64,000 bases of DNA from Megaustenia siamemsis (GCA_032433765.1 JAVIAB010000102.1:7357507-7421506); one strand, 5' to 3'; positions 23,030 to 35,005 are shown, numbered from the stretch's first letter. Notes: generated by a model from the letters alone, not told the origin. Numbers and translations are program-made.

Positions 23030-23527
23030 AAAAAAAGTAAAGTACCCCCGTCACGCCAAGTGGCGAACAGGGATATGACGTAAAAGTAAAAAAGTAAAGT
23101 ACCCCCGTCACGCCAAGTGGCGTATAGGGAAATATGGTGTTAGTGACCCTATATTTTACAGACCTTCAGCACATGATTTTTGGGGTAATGTGGTCAGTAT
23201 TACGCCCGTGCTGCTTTACTTTCACAGAAAAAAATCCGGTACCCATATAAAGGTCGGGTGAACCCGGAAGCCGTCGGTTGGGATCGAACCCTACCCCTTG
23301 TCCTTTGTAGTCCAGTTCACTAACCACTGAGCTATCGCGGCTGAATATGGTGTTAGTGACCATAAATTTTACAGACATTCAGCACATGATTTTTGGGGTA
23401 ATATGGTCGGTATTACGTCCGTGCCGTTTTACTTTCCGAGAAAAAAATCCGGTACCCATTTTAGGCTGGGTGAACCTGAAGCCGTCGGTTGGGATCGAAC
23501 CCTACCTCTTGTCCTTTGTAGTCCACC
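23030..23527 (-). mobile_element. Composite multimeric SINE S1
   Basis: Read on the minus strand: a head-truncated S1 unit (23527 to about 23343), joined to a complete S1 unit (to about 23097), joined to an extra S1 tail. The whole is flanked by one exact 13-bp duplication GAAACATGTAATA at 23017-23029 and 23528-23540, so it appears to have inserted as one piece. Confidence 0.9.
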
Positions 23528-23639
23528 GAAACATGTAATAGAACAATATGTTATCTTTCTAGAATTACACAAATAGTTAAATCAGCTAAAGTATTCGTGT
23601 CAAAGAAAAAGACATCACCCCATGTATAATAAAAACAGG

Positions 23640-24255
23640 CGGAGAATATTAAAACGAGGTAAATTAATTTAAATATCTGGGAACATTGTTAACCTCAGAT
23701 GGTAGATGTACAAGAGAGGTGAGATGTGGAATGGCTCAGGCAAAAGTAGATTTCCAAAAACTGAGGAAAATACTGTGCAATACATTTCTGACAATAGAAA
23801 CAAGAAAAAGAGTTCTTAAATGTTATTTAGAGCCAGTCTTAACATATGGGTGTGAATCATTGACAATAGGAGAACAGACAAGAAAATCACTGGAGGCTGT
23901 AGAAATGTGGTTGTACAGAAGAATGTTGAGTATGTCATGGATAGTTAAGAAGAGTAATGAAGATGTTTTGACAGAGGCTGAGACACAAAAAAAGAGCTAA
24001 TTTCCAATATTTGGCAGAAACAATCATTATGTTTTTGCCCATGTAATGAGAAGAGGACAGCTAGAATATATTGTGACAACTGCGAAAATTGAGTGACGAA
24101 GAGATAGAGGGAAGCAAAGAGAAAAGATACCAGACAGCCTAAGAGAATGGCTTGGTAGAAGGTCAAAAACAGAAATGATAAATAACTGTCGAAATCGAAA
24201 TTTGTGGAGAGACATGAACACTTACGCCGGCAGGTACGGTATTTGATGATATTGA
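23640..24255 (+). pseudogene. Non-LTR RT C-terminal fragment (family R5), long copy
   Basis: Encodes K-Y-L-G-T-L-L-T-S-D-G-R, then TFLTIETRKRVLKCYLEPVL, then T-Y-G-C-E-S and L-Y-R-R-M-L-S-M-S-W. A frameshift near 24000 precedes the recognisable C-terminus. Ends in a GATGAT tail. Confidence 0.92.
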
Positions 24256-24340
24256 TGATTCGTGTCAAACAGCTGTGCCAACTTACATTGCTGTCAAAGC
24301 TATTAATTGCTTACATTTATTAGTAAGCTACATAGCGCTT

Positions 24341-24590
24341 TTAGTGGTTAGTGAACTGGACTACAAAGGACAAGAGTAAGGTTCGATCCTAATCGAAGAC
24401 TTCCGGGTTCACCCAGATTTAAATGGGTACCTGAATTTTTTTTCTGGGAAAGTAAAGCGGTACGGACGTAATACAGACTACATTACCACTAAAATCATAG
24501 TGCCGAAGGTTTGTTAAAATTATGATCACTAACACCATATTCCATATACCCCACTTGGCGTGACGGGAAATCTTTAATTTTTTACTTTAT
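24341..24590 (+). mobile_element. tRNA-headed SINE S1, 5' truncated and diverged
   Basis: Starts inside box A (TTAGTGGTTAGTGAACTGG). Flanks ATAGCGCTT (24332-24340) and ATAGAGCTT (24591-24599) form an imperfect 9-bp duplication. Confidence 0.88.
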
Positions 24591-25037
24591 ATAGAGCTTG
24601 AACCCACTAGCACAAATATTGGATACGCCTATGCATTTATCGGTATAAAAATAGTGCAGCGAAAACAACAACAAAACAATGAATTATTGCTGGAACATTT
24701 TTTTAAACAGAGTAGGATTAGCAACGAGAAAACAACTGTGCTGCCTTGGGGTATTTGGTTCAACTTTTTTGTTTCCTTGCACTTTTCTCTTACTTCCTTC
24801 TTTTATCACGATCTATTTTTTTGTCGGTAGGCGTCGCAGGCTTAACTCAATGATGTTGTCCATTACCACGTAAAGCTGTCACCATACCACTTTTTTTCTT
24901 CTTTTTTTTTAGTATTGCTATTATCATCAACTTTACGGCAGCTTCGCATCTCTACGCATCTTGATGCATCTTTACTTCTTCACTAAATGATGTATTTTCT
25001 ATCAAGGGCACCTTTTGTGTCTTGGTAAACGGGTGTA

Positions 25038-25301
25038 AGTAGCCGCAATAGCTCAGTGGTTAGTGAACTGGACTACAAAGGACAAGAGGTAGGGTTCGAT
25101 CCCAACCGACGTCTTCCGGGTTCACCCAGCGTTTTAATGGGTACCGCATTTTTTTTTAGGAAATTAAAGGGGCACGGGCGTAATATCGACCACATTACCT
25201 CAAAAATCATGTGATGAAGGTCTGTAAAGTTTATGGTCACTAACACCATATTCCCTATACGCCACTTGGCGTGACGGGGCACTTTACTTTATTTTTTACG
25301 T
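25038..25301 (+). mobile_element. tRNA-headed SINE S1
   Basis: Forward copy with box A AGCTCAGTGG and box B GGTTCGATCCC. GGGTGTA at 25031-25037 and 25302-25308 is a possible 7-bp duplication. Confidence 0.92.
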
Positions 25302-25394
25302 GGGTGTAGTTTTGTGACTTTAATCAGGTGAATGCCCTAGTCACTGTCATCACCTCCGCCGTCATGTCACACGTGGTCATTACGAAAGGGAGGC

Positions 25395-25565
25395 TTTTGT
25401 TGCTTAGTTGGTCTTGTGCTCTAGCGTTTGTTTCTCGTGGCATTGCGCTGTGTCGAGGAGTATGGGTTTGATCCTGTTTCGGCTGTCTATTTTTTTTTCT
25501 GTTGTCGATTATTTGTGATTTTATTGTCCCGAGTGTTGTAAAAGATATCCCTTCCCCTAAAATGA
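25395..25565 (+). mobile_element. SINE-like repeat S3
   Basis: TTGTGCTCTAGCGTTTG, a GGGTTTGATCCTG box B-like block, then TTGTCGATTATTTGTGATTT. Diverged copy of S3. Confidence 0.75.
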
Positions 25566-25702
25566 TTAGCTGATCTATCTCCTCGGAAGTTTCCCTCCAT
25601 AAAGGTATTCATCTTTTATTATTTATTTTGAGGTCATTACATATCCACCGCTGTCTTCTTTGACTGTTCTGCATGCAGAGTGTGCTATAGATGTTATATA
25701 TA

Positions 25703-26266
25703 GTTCGTTCAGAAATTCGTATCCACAGAGTTTATTAATTATTTCGGAAACTGATGAATTTCTGTAATTCTTTTTTTATGAAATCTTATTTTTTTCACCG
25801 ACCTTAAGTTTGATTTTTGTTCCTACTGTCATGCATTTAGGAAAGATCTTTGCTTCTTTAAAGTATATAAAAATATTATTTTCTTGGTTGTCCTAATTTT
25901 TAGGAGTTTACAATACTCACATTTGGTGTAATCAGCTCACCGTTTAAAAAGGCTAATTTCAAGTGCTCTTCACACAATCTTAGCACCATCTCGCGCTCAC
26001 TGAACCGTAACTTGTAAGACGCAATCCAATGTGAGGTTTTTTAGAAAATTAACACCATTTACAGTAAAATCTATGGTTTATAGCACACGGATTGATATTT
26101 TCCTAAAATTAGATAACAAAAAACGATTTGTGCAAAATTCAGACCACCTATGTACTTAGATGTTATAAAATCTTAAGGTCAGTGGAAAAATAAGATTTCA
26201 TGAAAATTCAACAAACAGTTTCCGAGACAATTGATAAACCATGTGGGCGCGAATTTCTGAACGAAC
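25703..26266. mobile_element. Foldback DNA transposon M1, copy 2 (internally deleted)
   Basis: 564 bp with terminal inverted repeats starting GTTCGTTCAGAAATTCG and ending CGAATTTCTGAACGAAC, flanked by TA. Same internal sequence as copy 1 in reverse, with about 450 bp missing. Confidence 0.9.
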
Positions 26267-26409
26267 TATAATAACTCTACAACTATTTATCACTTGTGTT
26301 GTTGACTTCGCACTAAGTAATTCTCTTAAACTCTCTTAGATGTGCCTCTCCGTTTCCTTCTATCTCGTTTTCCCTCATTTTTTCTACTTTTCATCTTATA
26401 TATTTATAT

Positions 26410-26590
26410 TTCTCGTTTTGGGACTTGTAGGTCTCAAGACAGAGAGGTGTGAGCTCAAATCCAGGCTGCACCGGGTGGGATTTTTTATTCATTATTTGAG
26501 TCTACGCCAGCAACCCCTGGTCTCAATAGCGAGGCCCGGCTTGAAACGTCTGTTACTCATCGGCGGGAAAAAATACGAGCGCCTGTGAAG
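26410..26590 (+). repeat. Degraded tRNA-like repeat
   Basis: GTAGGTCTCAAGACAGAGAG and GAGCTCAAATCCAGGCTG resemble a decayed tRNA head with box B. No second copy in the window. Confidence 0.35.
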
Positions 26591-26679
26591 ACGGAGTTTT
26601 CATTTGGCGACAAATAATAATAAAGGAATATTATTATAGAGAGAAACTTCTGAGTCGATAATTCAGGGATTCATAGGAG

Positions 26680-26940
26680 GAAGAGGTATGTACTACAGCA
26701 CTCAGAAAAAAATGACAAATAAACAACAGACAAAAAAAAAGAACAATATATGGTCCGAAGCAGGATCGAACCCGTACTCCATGGCACTGCGCCTTGCCAC
26801 GAGAAGCCGAACGCTAGGGAACACTGCCACTCAGCTAACTTTAAAAATTAGCTATTGTGGACGATGTCTTTCACGCATGTGTTCTCATGACTATAGCATA
26901 GGGTTACGATCACAGCTCGGGAATAAATTGTATTCAGCCC
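26680..26940 (-). mobile_element. SINE-like S3, left arm of an inverted pair
   Basis: Complement matches 27000-27255 over about 250 bp. It includes ACTCAGCTAACTT, CGAACCCGTACTCCATGG and GACTATAGCATA. The 60-bp spacer suggests a head-to-head insertion or foldback. Confidence 0.85.
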
Positions 26941-26999
26941 TACCCTATCCGGGAGATACTTGTCTTAACAGGAAAAAAATACAGATATACTATGTATTT

Positions 27000-27255
27000 C
27001 GGAGCTGTGATCGCAGGCTTATGCTATAGTCATGAGAAAACTTGCGTGAAAAAGACATTGTTCACGATAGCTAATGTTTTAGTTAGCTGAGTGGCAGTGT
27101 TCCCTAGCGTTTGGCTTTTCGTGGCAAGGCGCTGTGCCACTGAGTACGGGTTGGATCCTGCTTTGGTTCCATATTTTTTTCTGTTGATTATTTGTCATTT
27201 TTTTCCGAGTGCTGTAAACATACCTCTTCCACTGAATTTATTCGTTAATAAATTG
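27000..27255 (+). mobile_element. SINE-like S3, right arm of an inverted pair
   Basis: Contains TATGCTATAGTCATGAG, GTTCCCTAGCGTTTGGCT, GGGTTGGATCCTG and the body ending GAGTGCTGTAAACATAC. Confidence 0.85.
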
Positions 27256-27289
27256 TATTTCTGTAGTTTCCTATTAAGGGAAGTATGCC

Positions 27290-27470
27290 CCCGTCAGCTG
27301 AGAGGTAGTATTCCCTAGCATTCGGCTAGTCGTGGCAAGGCGCAGTGCCATGGAGTACGGGTTAGATCCTGCTTCAGGCCATATATTGTTCTTTGTTTTT
27401 TTTCTGTTGTTTATTTGTCATTTTTCTGAGTGCTGTAATACACACCTCTTCCAACAACCGTTGATGTTAA
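27290..27470 (+). mobile_element. SINE-like repeat S3, third adjacent copy
   Basis: TATTCCCTAGCATTCGGCTA, GGGTTAGATCCTGCTTC, then the body with GTTTATTTGTCATTTTTC. Lies directly after the inverted pair in + orientation. Confidence 0.82.
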
Positions 27471-28119
27471 GTAAGCAAGGCCAATTGTCTGCCTGAGTGC
27501 TAAACTTCTTGTTTGGTATTACATCCAATATTTATTGAACCAAATTATTATGATGACAACTCGCAACTGTCAACAGAAAGATGGTTCCATTACAGAATAA
27601 CTACACAAAGCTCGGGCTGATGGTGCTCATAAACCCGGGAGGGCTGACCATCTAAGGGCAGAATCGTACATATATATAATACAGAAAAGACAATCTGCTG
27701 CCTTGCAGGAAGATTTGGGACAATCAAAGGCTAAGAGAAGCAAACCTGAATAAAATGCTGGCAGAAATCGGATGCACTGGACCATTGGAGCAGAACACAA
27801 TGCAACGTTCTAATATGTACTCAGTCAGATTGGATCTAACTACAATTTGGCATTTGGTTTTATTAGTGACTTTTGCCTTTCATATTTACTTTGTTTGACG
27901 TCATGTTACGTCACACCTCGCTGTACACATTTCCTGTAAAGACATTAACGTTGTCGGGCACTTGAATTCATGCACTTGTTTTAGTACTGACCTATTTAAC
28001 ACAATAGCTGTTTGTCACTGATACATTAGTTGATTTCTCCATTTCTGTCGTTCCGTGAAGATATATTTCACGTCTTTCTTTTATTATACATTCAAGGTTA
28101 ATTGAAGAAACTCATCATC
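27471..28119. other. No recognised feature
   Basis: About 650 bp. The stretch near 27700-27800 reads LRDNQRLREANLNKMLAEIG in one frame but has no recognised homology. I do not call a gene. Confidence 0.4.
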
Positions 28120-28855
28120 CAGTGCCATGCCTGCTGGCGTAGGTGACCATGTCTCTCCACAACTTTCGACCTCGACAGTTATTTATCATTTCTGTTGTTG
28201 ACCTTCTGCCAAGCCATTCTCTTAAGCTATCTGGTATTTTTTCTCTTTGTTTCCCTCTATCTCATCGTCCCTCAATTTTTCCAGTTGTTACAGTATATTA
28301 CAGCTGTTCCCTTCTCATTACATGGCCAAAAACATTATGATTGTTTCCGCCTAATATTGGAAATTAGCTCTCTATTTGTTTTGGCCTATTCCAGAACGTT
28401 TTCATTACTTTTCTTAGCTGTCCATGGTATTCTCAACATTCTTCTGTAAAACCACATTTCTTCAGCCTCTAGTGATTTTCTTGTTTGTTCTCCAATTGTC
28501 CATGATTCACATCCATATGTTAAGACTGGCTCTACATAACATTTAAGAACTCTTTTTCTTGTTTCTATTGTCAAAAATTGATTGCATAGTGTCTTCCTCA
28601 ATTTTTGGATAGCTGCTTTTACCTGAGACATTCTGCATATCACCTATGCTTTATATTTACCATCTGAGGTTAACATTATTCCTAGATATTTAAATGCATT
28701 TACCTGTTTTCATATTGTTCCACTTATCTTTATTGTTCCTTGCGATGAAGTCTCTTTCTTTCTTCCAACCATTACTTCTGTCTTTTTGCTATTAAGGATG
28801 CGTACTTTATTTTTGCTTTCCTTCACAATAATGTCTTTTATGAAACAAGTATAGA
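28120..28855 (-). pseudogene. Non-LTR RT C-terminal fragment (family R5), long copy
   Basis: Minus strand encodes F-K-Y-L-G-I-M-L-T-S-D-G, then QFLTIETRKRVLKCYVEPVL, T-Y-G-C-E-S-W, W-F-Y-R-R-M-L-R-I-P-W and the usual C-terminus, with frameshifts. Its 3' end faces left (ATGGCACTGGATG). Confidence 0.92.
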
Positions 28856-28862
28856 AGAAACT

Positions 28863-29109
28863 GGGCCCCGCGATAACTCAGCTGTTAGTGAACTGGACCA
28901 CAGAGGACAAGAGACGGCTTCCAGGTTCACCCAACCTTTAATGGGTACCGGTTTTTTTCTGGGAAAGTAAAGCGGCACGGGCGTAATACCGACCGCATTA
29001 CCCCAAAAATCATGTGCTGAAGGTCTGTAAAAAATATGGTCACTAACACCATCTTCCCTTAACGCCAGTTGGAGTGACGGAGCTCTTTACTTTTTTCTTT
29101 TTTTTTAAC
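28863..29109 (+). mobile_element. tRNA-headed SINE S1 lacking box B
   Basis: Forward copy in which GACAAGAG runs directly into ACGGCTTCC, deleting the GGTTCGATCCC block. AGAAGAAACT at 28853-28862 and 29110-29119 is an exact 10-bp duplication. Confidence 0.93.
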
Positions 29110-29119
29110 AGAAGAAACT

Positions 29120-29526
29120 ATATTTATTTTTAAATGTTAATCTTTTACTAGTTAAGAATTGAATATTACACCATCCGAAACTCTCACATTTGTTCCATTT
29201 GTAATCTTCATAGTACAAACACTTACTGATATATCGTTTATACATTAACATTTTTTTAAAACTAAAACACCTAATAATTGTTGTCACAAACTGAAACCAC
29301 CCCAATAAAATACAAGTTTTCAGATTGAGGGGAATGTATTCTAATCTCAGGACTTCTTAGATCGTTTATCACACATTTCCAAGACTGAAACTAAAATGCC
29401 AAATTTTGGTGAAAACAAACAGCCGTGAAGTAGGCATACAAACGTGACGTGACTTCCGGTTCTGTAGATGAACCTAAAATGGGTGACCCGATCCACGAAA
29501 ATGTGAATGTAGTTGTTTGAATTGTG
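29120..29526. other. No recognised feature
   Basis: AT-rich unassigned sequence. Confidence 0.5.
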
Positions 29527-29745
29527 TGTGTGTGTGTGTGTGCATGGCGTTTGTGAATGTGTGTATGGTGTGTATATGGTATTTATGTATGTATGTGTGA
29601 GTATAGTGTGCGTATGGTGTGTATGTGTGTGAGTGTATATATGTCTGTATGTGTGTATGTCCGTGTATATGTCCGTGCGTGTGTGTTCGCATGCGTGCAT
29701 GTGTATGTGGGCATGTGAATGTATGTGTATGTATGTGTATGTGTG
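29527..29745. repeat. GT/ATGT microsatellite, left part
   Basis: Degenerate TGTG and ATGT tract interrupted by the SINE at 29746-29998. Confidence 0.92.
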
Positions 29746-29998
29746 GGGAGCCGCGATAGCTCAGTGGTTAGTGAACTGGACTACAAAGGACAAGGGGTTC
29801 GATCCCAACAGACGGCTTACGGGTTCACCTAGCCTTTAATGGATACCGGATTTTTTTCTGGGAAAGTAAAGCAGCACGGGCGTAATACCGACCACATTAC
29901 CCCAAAAATCATGTGCTGAAGGTCTGTAAAATATAGGGTCACTAACACCATATTTCCCTATACACCACTTGGCGTGACGGGGGGTACTTTACTTTTTT
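29746..29998 (+). mobile_element. tRNA-headed SINE S1 inside a GT microsatellite
   Basis: Intact box A and B. TATGTGTATGTGTG flanks both sides, but as the target is itself repetitive the duplication is weak evidence. Confidence 0.92.
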
Positions 29999-30262
29999 TT
30001 ATGTGTATGTGTGCGTATGTTTGTTTGTGTGTGCATCCATGTGTATATATGAGTGTATGTATGTTTGTGTATGTGCGTATGAGGGTAAATGTATGTATAA
30101 ATGTGCGCATGTGTGTGTTAGTTATGTGTGTGTTAATGAATGTGTGTAAGTGTGTGTATATGTGTACGTGTGTAAGTGTGAGCATGTGTGTTTATGTGCC
30201 TGTATGTATGTGTGTAAGTGAGTGTATGTACATGTGTGGGTTTATATGTGTGTATGTACAAT
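29999..30262. repeat. GT/ATGT microsatellite, right part
   Basis: Continuation of the split GT-rich tract. Confidence 0.92.
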
Positions 30263-30419
30263 AAAGTCACTTTACAAACAACCAAATGTAAAGAATAAAA
30301 AAAACGTCACCTCAGGTGAACCGTTTACAACGTACCCTGTTCTTAAAAAAAAAGAACAAAAAAAAGTTACCATCAACACCTTCGCCATTATCATTAGCAT
30401 CATCATAACCATCCTTTAC

Positions 30420-30960
30420 TAGACAGAGAAATTGACATGAGAATACAAAAAGCAAATGCTGTCACATACCAGCTTTCACCATTGCTAAGACATTCAAACA
30501 TTTCTATGCCAGCTAAACAACAAATGATAAATAGCATTTTCCTACCAACTTTGAGTTATGAAAGTCAAACATGGACCCTCTCTAAATCACATTTAAGAAA
30601 GTTCAATACATGTGAGATGAGATGCTTGAGAAAAGTAATAAACAACACAAGAAGAGATAGAATACCAAATGAAACCATAAAAAAATGGTAGGGACAAAAC
30701 CCTGCCAAGAATATATAGAACAACAACTTAAATGGTTGGGCCACCTGGTCAGAATGAATCCTTACCAATCACCATCAAGGGCGTTCTTCTCAAGAATGCA
30801 TGGGAAAAGATCAAGAGAAAGACCTAGAAGAAGATGGATAGATGCAGTGACAGAGACATGTAACAACAAAGAAAAATCACTAATGCAGACAGTTCGAGCA
30901 GCTCAAGAACGACAAATGATATAAACAACGACACCCTTTCGGTATCAGTGAAAAGAGAAA
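30420..30960 (+). pseudogene. Non-LTR RT C-terminal fragment (family R4)
   Basis: Encodes NAVTYQLSPLLRHSNISMPA, FLPTLSYESQTWTLSKSHLR, M-R-C-L-R-K-V, then after a stop QQLKWLGHLVRMNPYQSPSR and RPRRRWIDAVTETCNNKEKS. One stop near 30690 and a 5' truncation make it dead. Its last 120 bp are the founder of the adjacent array. Confidence 0.92.
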
Positions 30961-31898
30961 AGAAGTTAGATAGATGCAGTGACAGAGACATGTAACAACA
31001 AAGAAAAATCACTAATGCAGACAGTTCGAGCAGCTCAAGAACGACAAATGATATAAACAACGACACCCTTTCGGTATCAGTGAAAAGAGAAAAGAAGTTA
31101 GATAGATGCAGTGACAGAGACATGTAACAACAAAGAAAAATCACTAATGCAGACAGTTCGAGCAGCTCAAGAACGACAAATGATATAACCACAACACCTT
31201 TAGGTATCAGTGAGAAAGAGAAAAGAAGAAGTTAGATAGATGCAGTGACAGAGACATGTAACAACAAAGAAAAATCACTAATGCAGACAGTTCGAGCAGC
31301 TCAAGAACGACAAATGATATAAACCACGACATCTTTAGGTATCAGTGAGAAGAGAAAAGAAGAAGTTAGATAGATGCAGTGACAGAGACATGTAACAACA
31401 AAGAAAAATCACTAATGCAGACAGTTCGAGCAGCTCAAGAACGACAAATGATATAAACCACGACACCCTTAGGTATCAGTGAGAAGAGAAAAGAAGAAGT
31501 TAGATAGATGCAGTGACAGAGACATGTAACAACAAAGGAAAATCACTAATGCAGACAGTTCGAGCAGCTCAAGAACGACAAATGATATAAACCACGACAT
31601 CTTTAGGTATCAGTGAGAAGAGAAAAGAAGAAGTTAGATAGATGCAGTGACAGAGACATGTAACAACAAAGAAAAATCACTAATGCAGACAGTTCGAGCA
31701 GCTCAAGAACGACAAATGATATAAACCACGACACCCTTAGGTATCAGTGAAAAGAGAAAAGAAGTTAGATAGATGCAGTGACAGAGACATGTAACAACAA
31801 AGAAAAATCACTAATGCAGACAGTTCGAGCAGCTCAAGAACGACAAATGATATAAACAACGACACCTTTAGGTATCAGTGAGAAGAGAAAAGAAGAAG
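30838..31898 (+). repeat. 131-134-bp tandem array made from the R4 3' end
   Basis: Nine units, the first being the 3' end of the R4 copy itself. GATGCAGTGA starts at 30841, 30973, 31105, 31239, 31373, 31507, 31641 and 31772. Each unit ends in AGAGAAAAGAAG, the R4 terminal sequence, and GTTAGATAGATGCAG is created at the junction. Confidence 0.95.
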
Positions 31899-32097
31899 AT
31901 GAACCATCATTCAACCTTCCAGCATGTCCACAAGTACAGGATTTCGATAATTTATTTCCATTTGTCTCTTGGATATCATATGCGGCTGTATTACCTCATG
32001 ATCTTTCAAGTTTGTATTTTAACCCCCACGTTTTCAACATTACCTTATTTCTGCAGGAGTCGGAAACCTAGAGCCAGGGTTGTTCTCTTAGAAGGTA

Positions 32098-33823
32098 GGG
32101 GGATTATATATGTGGGAGCCATATGCGGGGATATGATAGAGGATTATATATGTGGGAGCCATATGCGGGGATATGATAGAGGATTATATATGTGGGAGCC
32201 ATATGCGGGGATATGACGGAGGAATATATATGTGGGAGCCAATGCGGGGATATGACGGAGGAATATATATGTGGGAGCCAATGCGGGGATATGACGGAGG
32301 AATATATATCTGGGAGCCAATGCGGGGATATGACGGACGATTATATATGTGGGAGCCATATGCGGGGATATGACGGAGGAATATATATGTGGGAGCCAAT
32401 GCGGGGATATGACGGACGATTATATATGTGGGAGCCAATGCGGGGATATGACGGACGATTATATATGAGGGAGCCATATGCGGGGATATGACGGAGGATT
32501 ATATATGTGGGAGTCATATGCGGGGATATGACGGAGGATTATATATATGGAAGCCATATAAGGGGATATGAAGGAGGATTATATATGTGGGAGTCATATG
32601 CGGGGATATGACGGAGGATTATATATGTGGGAGTCATATGTGGGGATATGACGGAGGATTATATATGTGGGAGCCAATGCGGGGATATGACAGAGAATTA
32701 TATATGTGGGAGTCATATGCGGGGATATGACGGAGGATTATATATGTGGGAGCCAATGCGGGGATATGACGGAGGATTATATATGAGGGAGCCATATGCG
32801 GGGATATGACGGAGGATTATATATGTGGGAGCCATATGCGGGGATATGACGGAGGATTATATATGTGGGAGCCAATGCGGGGATATGACGGAGGATTATA
32901 TATGTGGGAGCCAATGCGGGGATATGACAGAGAATTATATATGTGGGAGCCAATGCGGGGATATGACAGAGAATTATATATGTGGGAGCCAATGCGGGGA
33001 TATGACAGAGGATTATATATGTGGGAGCCAATGCGGGGATATGACAGAGGATTATATATGTGGGAGCCAATGCGGGGATATGACAGAGAATTATATATGT
33101 GGGAGCCAATGCGGGGATATGACAGAGGATTATATATGTGGGAGCCAATGCGGGGATATGACAGAGAATTATATATGTGGGAGCCAATGCGGGGATATGA
33201 CAGAGAATTATATATGTGGGAGCCAATGCGGGGATATGACAGAGGATTATATATGTGGGAGCCAATGCGGGGATATGACAGAGGATTATATATGTGGGAG
33301 CCAATGCGGGGATATGACAGAGGATTATATATGTGGGAGCCAATGCGGGGATATGACAGAGGATTATATATGTGGGAGCCAATGCGGGGATATGACAGAG
33401 GATTATATATGTGGGAGCCAATGCGGGGATATGACAGAGGATTATATATGTGGGAGCCAATGCGGGGATATGACAGAGGATTATATATGTGGGAGCCAAT
33501 GCGGGGATATGACAGAGGATTATATATGTGGGAGCCAATGCGGGGATATGACAGAGGATTATATATGTGGGAGCCAATGCGGGGATATGACAGAGGATTA
33601 TATATGTGGGAGCCAATGCGGGGATATGACAGAGGATTATATATGTGGGAGCCAATGCGGGGATATGACAGAGGATTATATATGTGGGAGCCAATGCGGG
33701 GATATGACAGAGGATTATATATGTGGGAGCCAATGCGGGGATATGACAGAGGATTATATATGTGGGAGCCATGTGCGGGGATGTGACGGGGGAATATTTA
33801 TGAGTGGGAGACAAGTCGGGGAT
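32098..33823 (+). repeat. 39-bp satellite (GGAGCCAATGCGGGGATATG unit)
   Basis: About 43 copies with the core TTATATATGTGGGAGCCAAT and GCGGGGATATGACAGAGGA. The left third is more variable; 33000-33770 is almost uniform, indicating recent expansion. Period 39 produces spurious frames of about 330-345 residues on both strands. Confidence 0.97.
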
Positions 33824-34686
33824 ATCTTCTTCTTCTACCTTTCAGCGTCCTGTGGAGCATAGGTCTTCACCAAACACTTTCCAAGTCGTTCTGTTTTTTT
33901 GCCATTCTTTTAAGATCATTCCATGTCTTCCCCATCATCTTCATCTCTGCTTCTATCTGTCTTCTCCAAGAATTCCTTGGCCTTCCTCTTTGTCTTTTCC
34001 CCTGGGGATTCCAAAAAAGGGCTTGTTGTGTAATACTCTCAGTTGGCGTCCGTAGTGTGTGTCCTATCCAGCGCCATCGTCTTCGCTGTATCTCCTTATC
34101 CACTGGTATTTGACTGGTACATTTCCATAATTCTATGTTAGTGATTTTCTCCTGCCATTTCCATCCTTTTATTCTGCTTAAGCATCCATTAATGAAAGTC
34201 TGTATCTTCGTGATTGCCAATTTTGTTGTTCTCCATGTTTCATATCCATATAATAGGACCGCCTTAACATTTGAGTTGAACATTTGTATTTTTGTATTTA
34301 ACCTAATTACTGTGGATTTCCATATGTTTCCCAGTGCAATGAAAGCTCCTCTTGCTTTTGATATCCTTATTTTGGTATCATTTTCTGTTCCTCCCTCTTT
34401 ATCCATATTACTGCCCAGATATATGTAAGATTGTACATCTAACAAAGGTATTTCTCCTAGTTTTATTTGGTTATTACCAACTGTATTAATTCTCATAATG
34501 TTGGTCTTATCTCTGTTAATCTTCAGTCCTAGCTGTTGTGGTCTCTCATCAAGTATGCTCATTTTATCCTGCATCTGTTGATGGCTGTGTGATAGGAGAG
34601 CTATGTCATTAGCAAAGTCTAAATCATCAAGTTGTTTCGTCAGTGACCACTGGATTCCATTTCTGTCGTTTTGAGTTATTTTCATA
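33824..34686 (-). pseudogene. Non-LTR retrotransposon fragment (family R6) inserted in the satellite
   Basis: Minus strand has an almost uninterrupted frame with DLDFANDIALLSHSHQQMQD (a F-A-D-D-like palm motif changed to FAND). It continues with G-L-K-I-N-x-x-K-T, YIYLGSNMDKEGGTEND, L-L-Y-G-Y-E-T-W, RRRWRWIGHTLRTPTESITQ and G-K-R-Q-R-G-R-P-R. The 3' end is (AAG)n (CTTCTTCTTC on +). CGGGGATAT occurs at both edges, compatible with a target duplication but also part of the satellite. Confidence 0.92.
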
Positions 34687-35005
34687 ATACGGGGATATGG
34701 TGGGGGATTATCTATGAATGGGAGCCAAGGCTGAGATATGACGGAAAAAATATTCATGAGTGGGAGCCAAGGCGGGGATATGACGGGGGATTATTCATGA
34801 GTGGGAGCCAAGGCGGGATATAACGGGAGATTATGACGGAAGATTATTCATGAGTGGGAGCCAAGGCGGGGATATGACGGGGGATTATTCATGAGTGGGA
34901 GCCAAGGCGGGGATATAACGGGAGATTATGACGGAAGATTATTCATGAGTGGGAGCCAAGGCGGGGATATGACGGGTGATTATTTATGAGTGAGAGTCGG
35001 GGGGG
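34687..35005 (+). repeat. 39-bp satellite, diverged right part
   Basis: Continuation of the array after the R6 insertion, with GAGTGGGAGCCAAGGCGGGG variants and irregular spacing. Confidence 0.9.

Noticed and set aside
32777..33862. Open frames of 326-345 residues
   Set aside because: Produced by the 39-bp satellite; period-13 peptides with no homology.
33824..34686. An intact reverse transcriptase gene
   Set aside because: The frame is long but begins in the middle of the RT palm, has FAND instead of F-A-D-D, and starts inside satellite sequence; it is a 5'-truncated copy.
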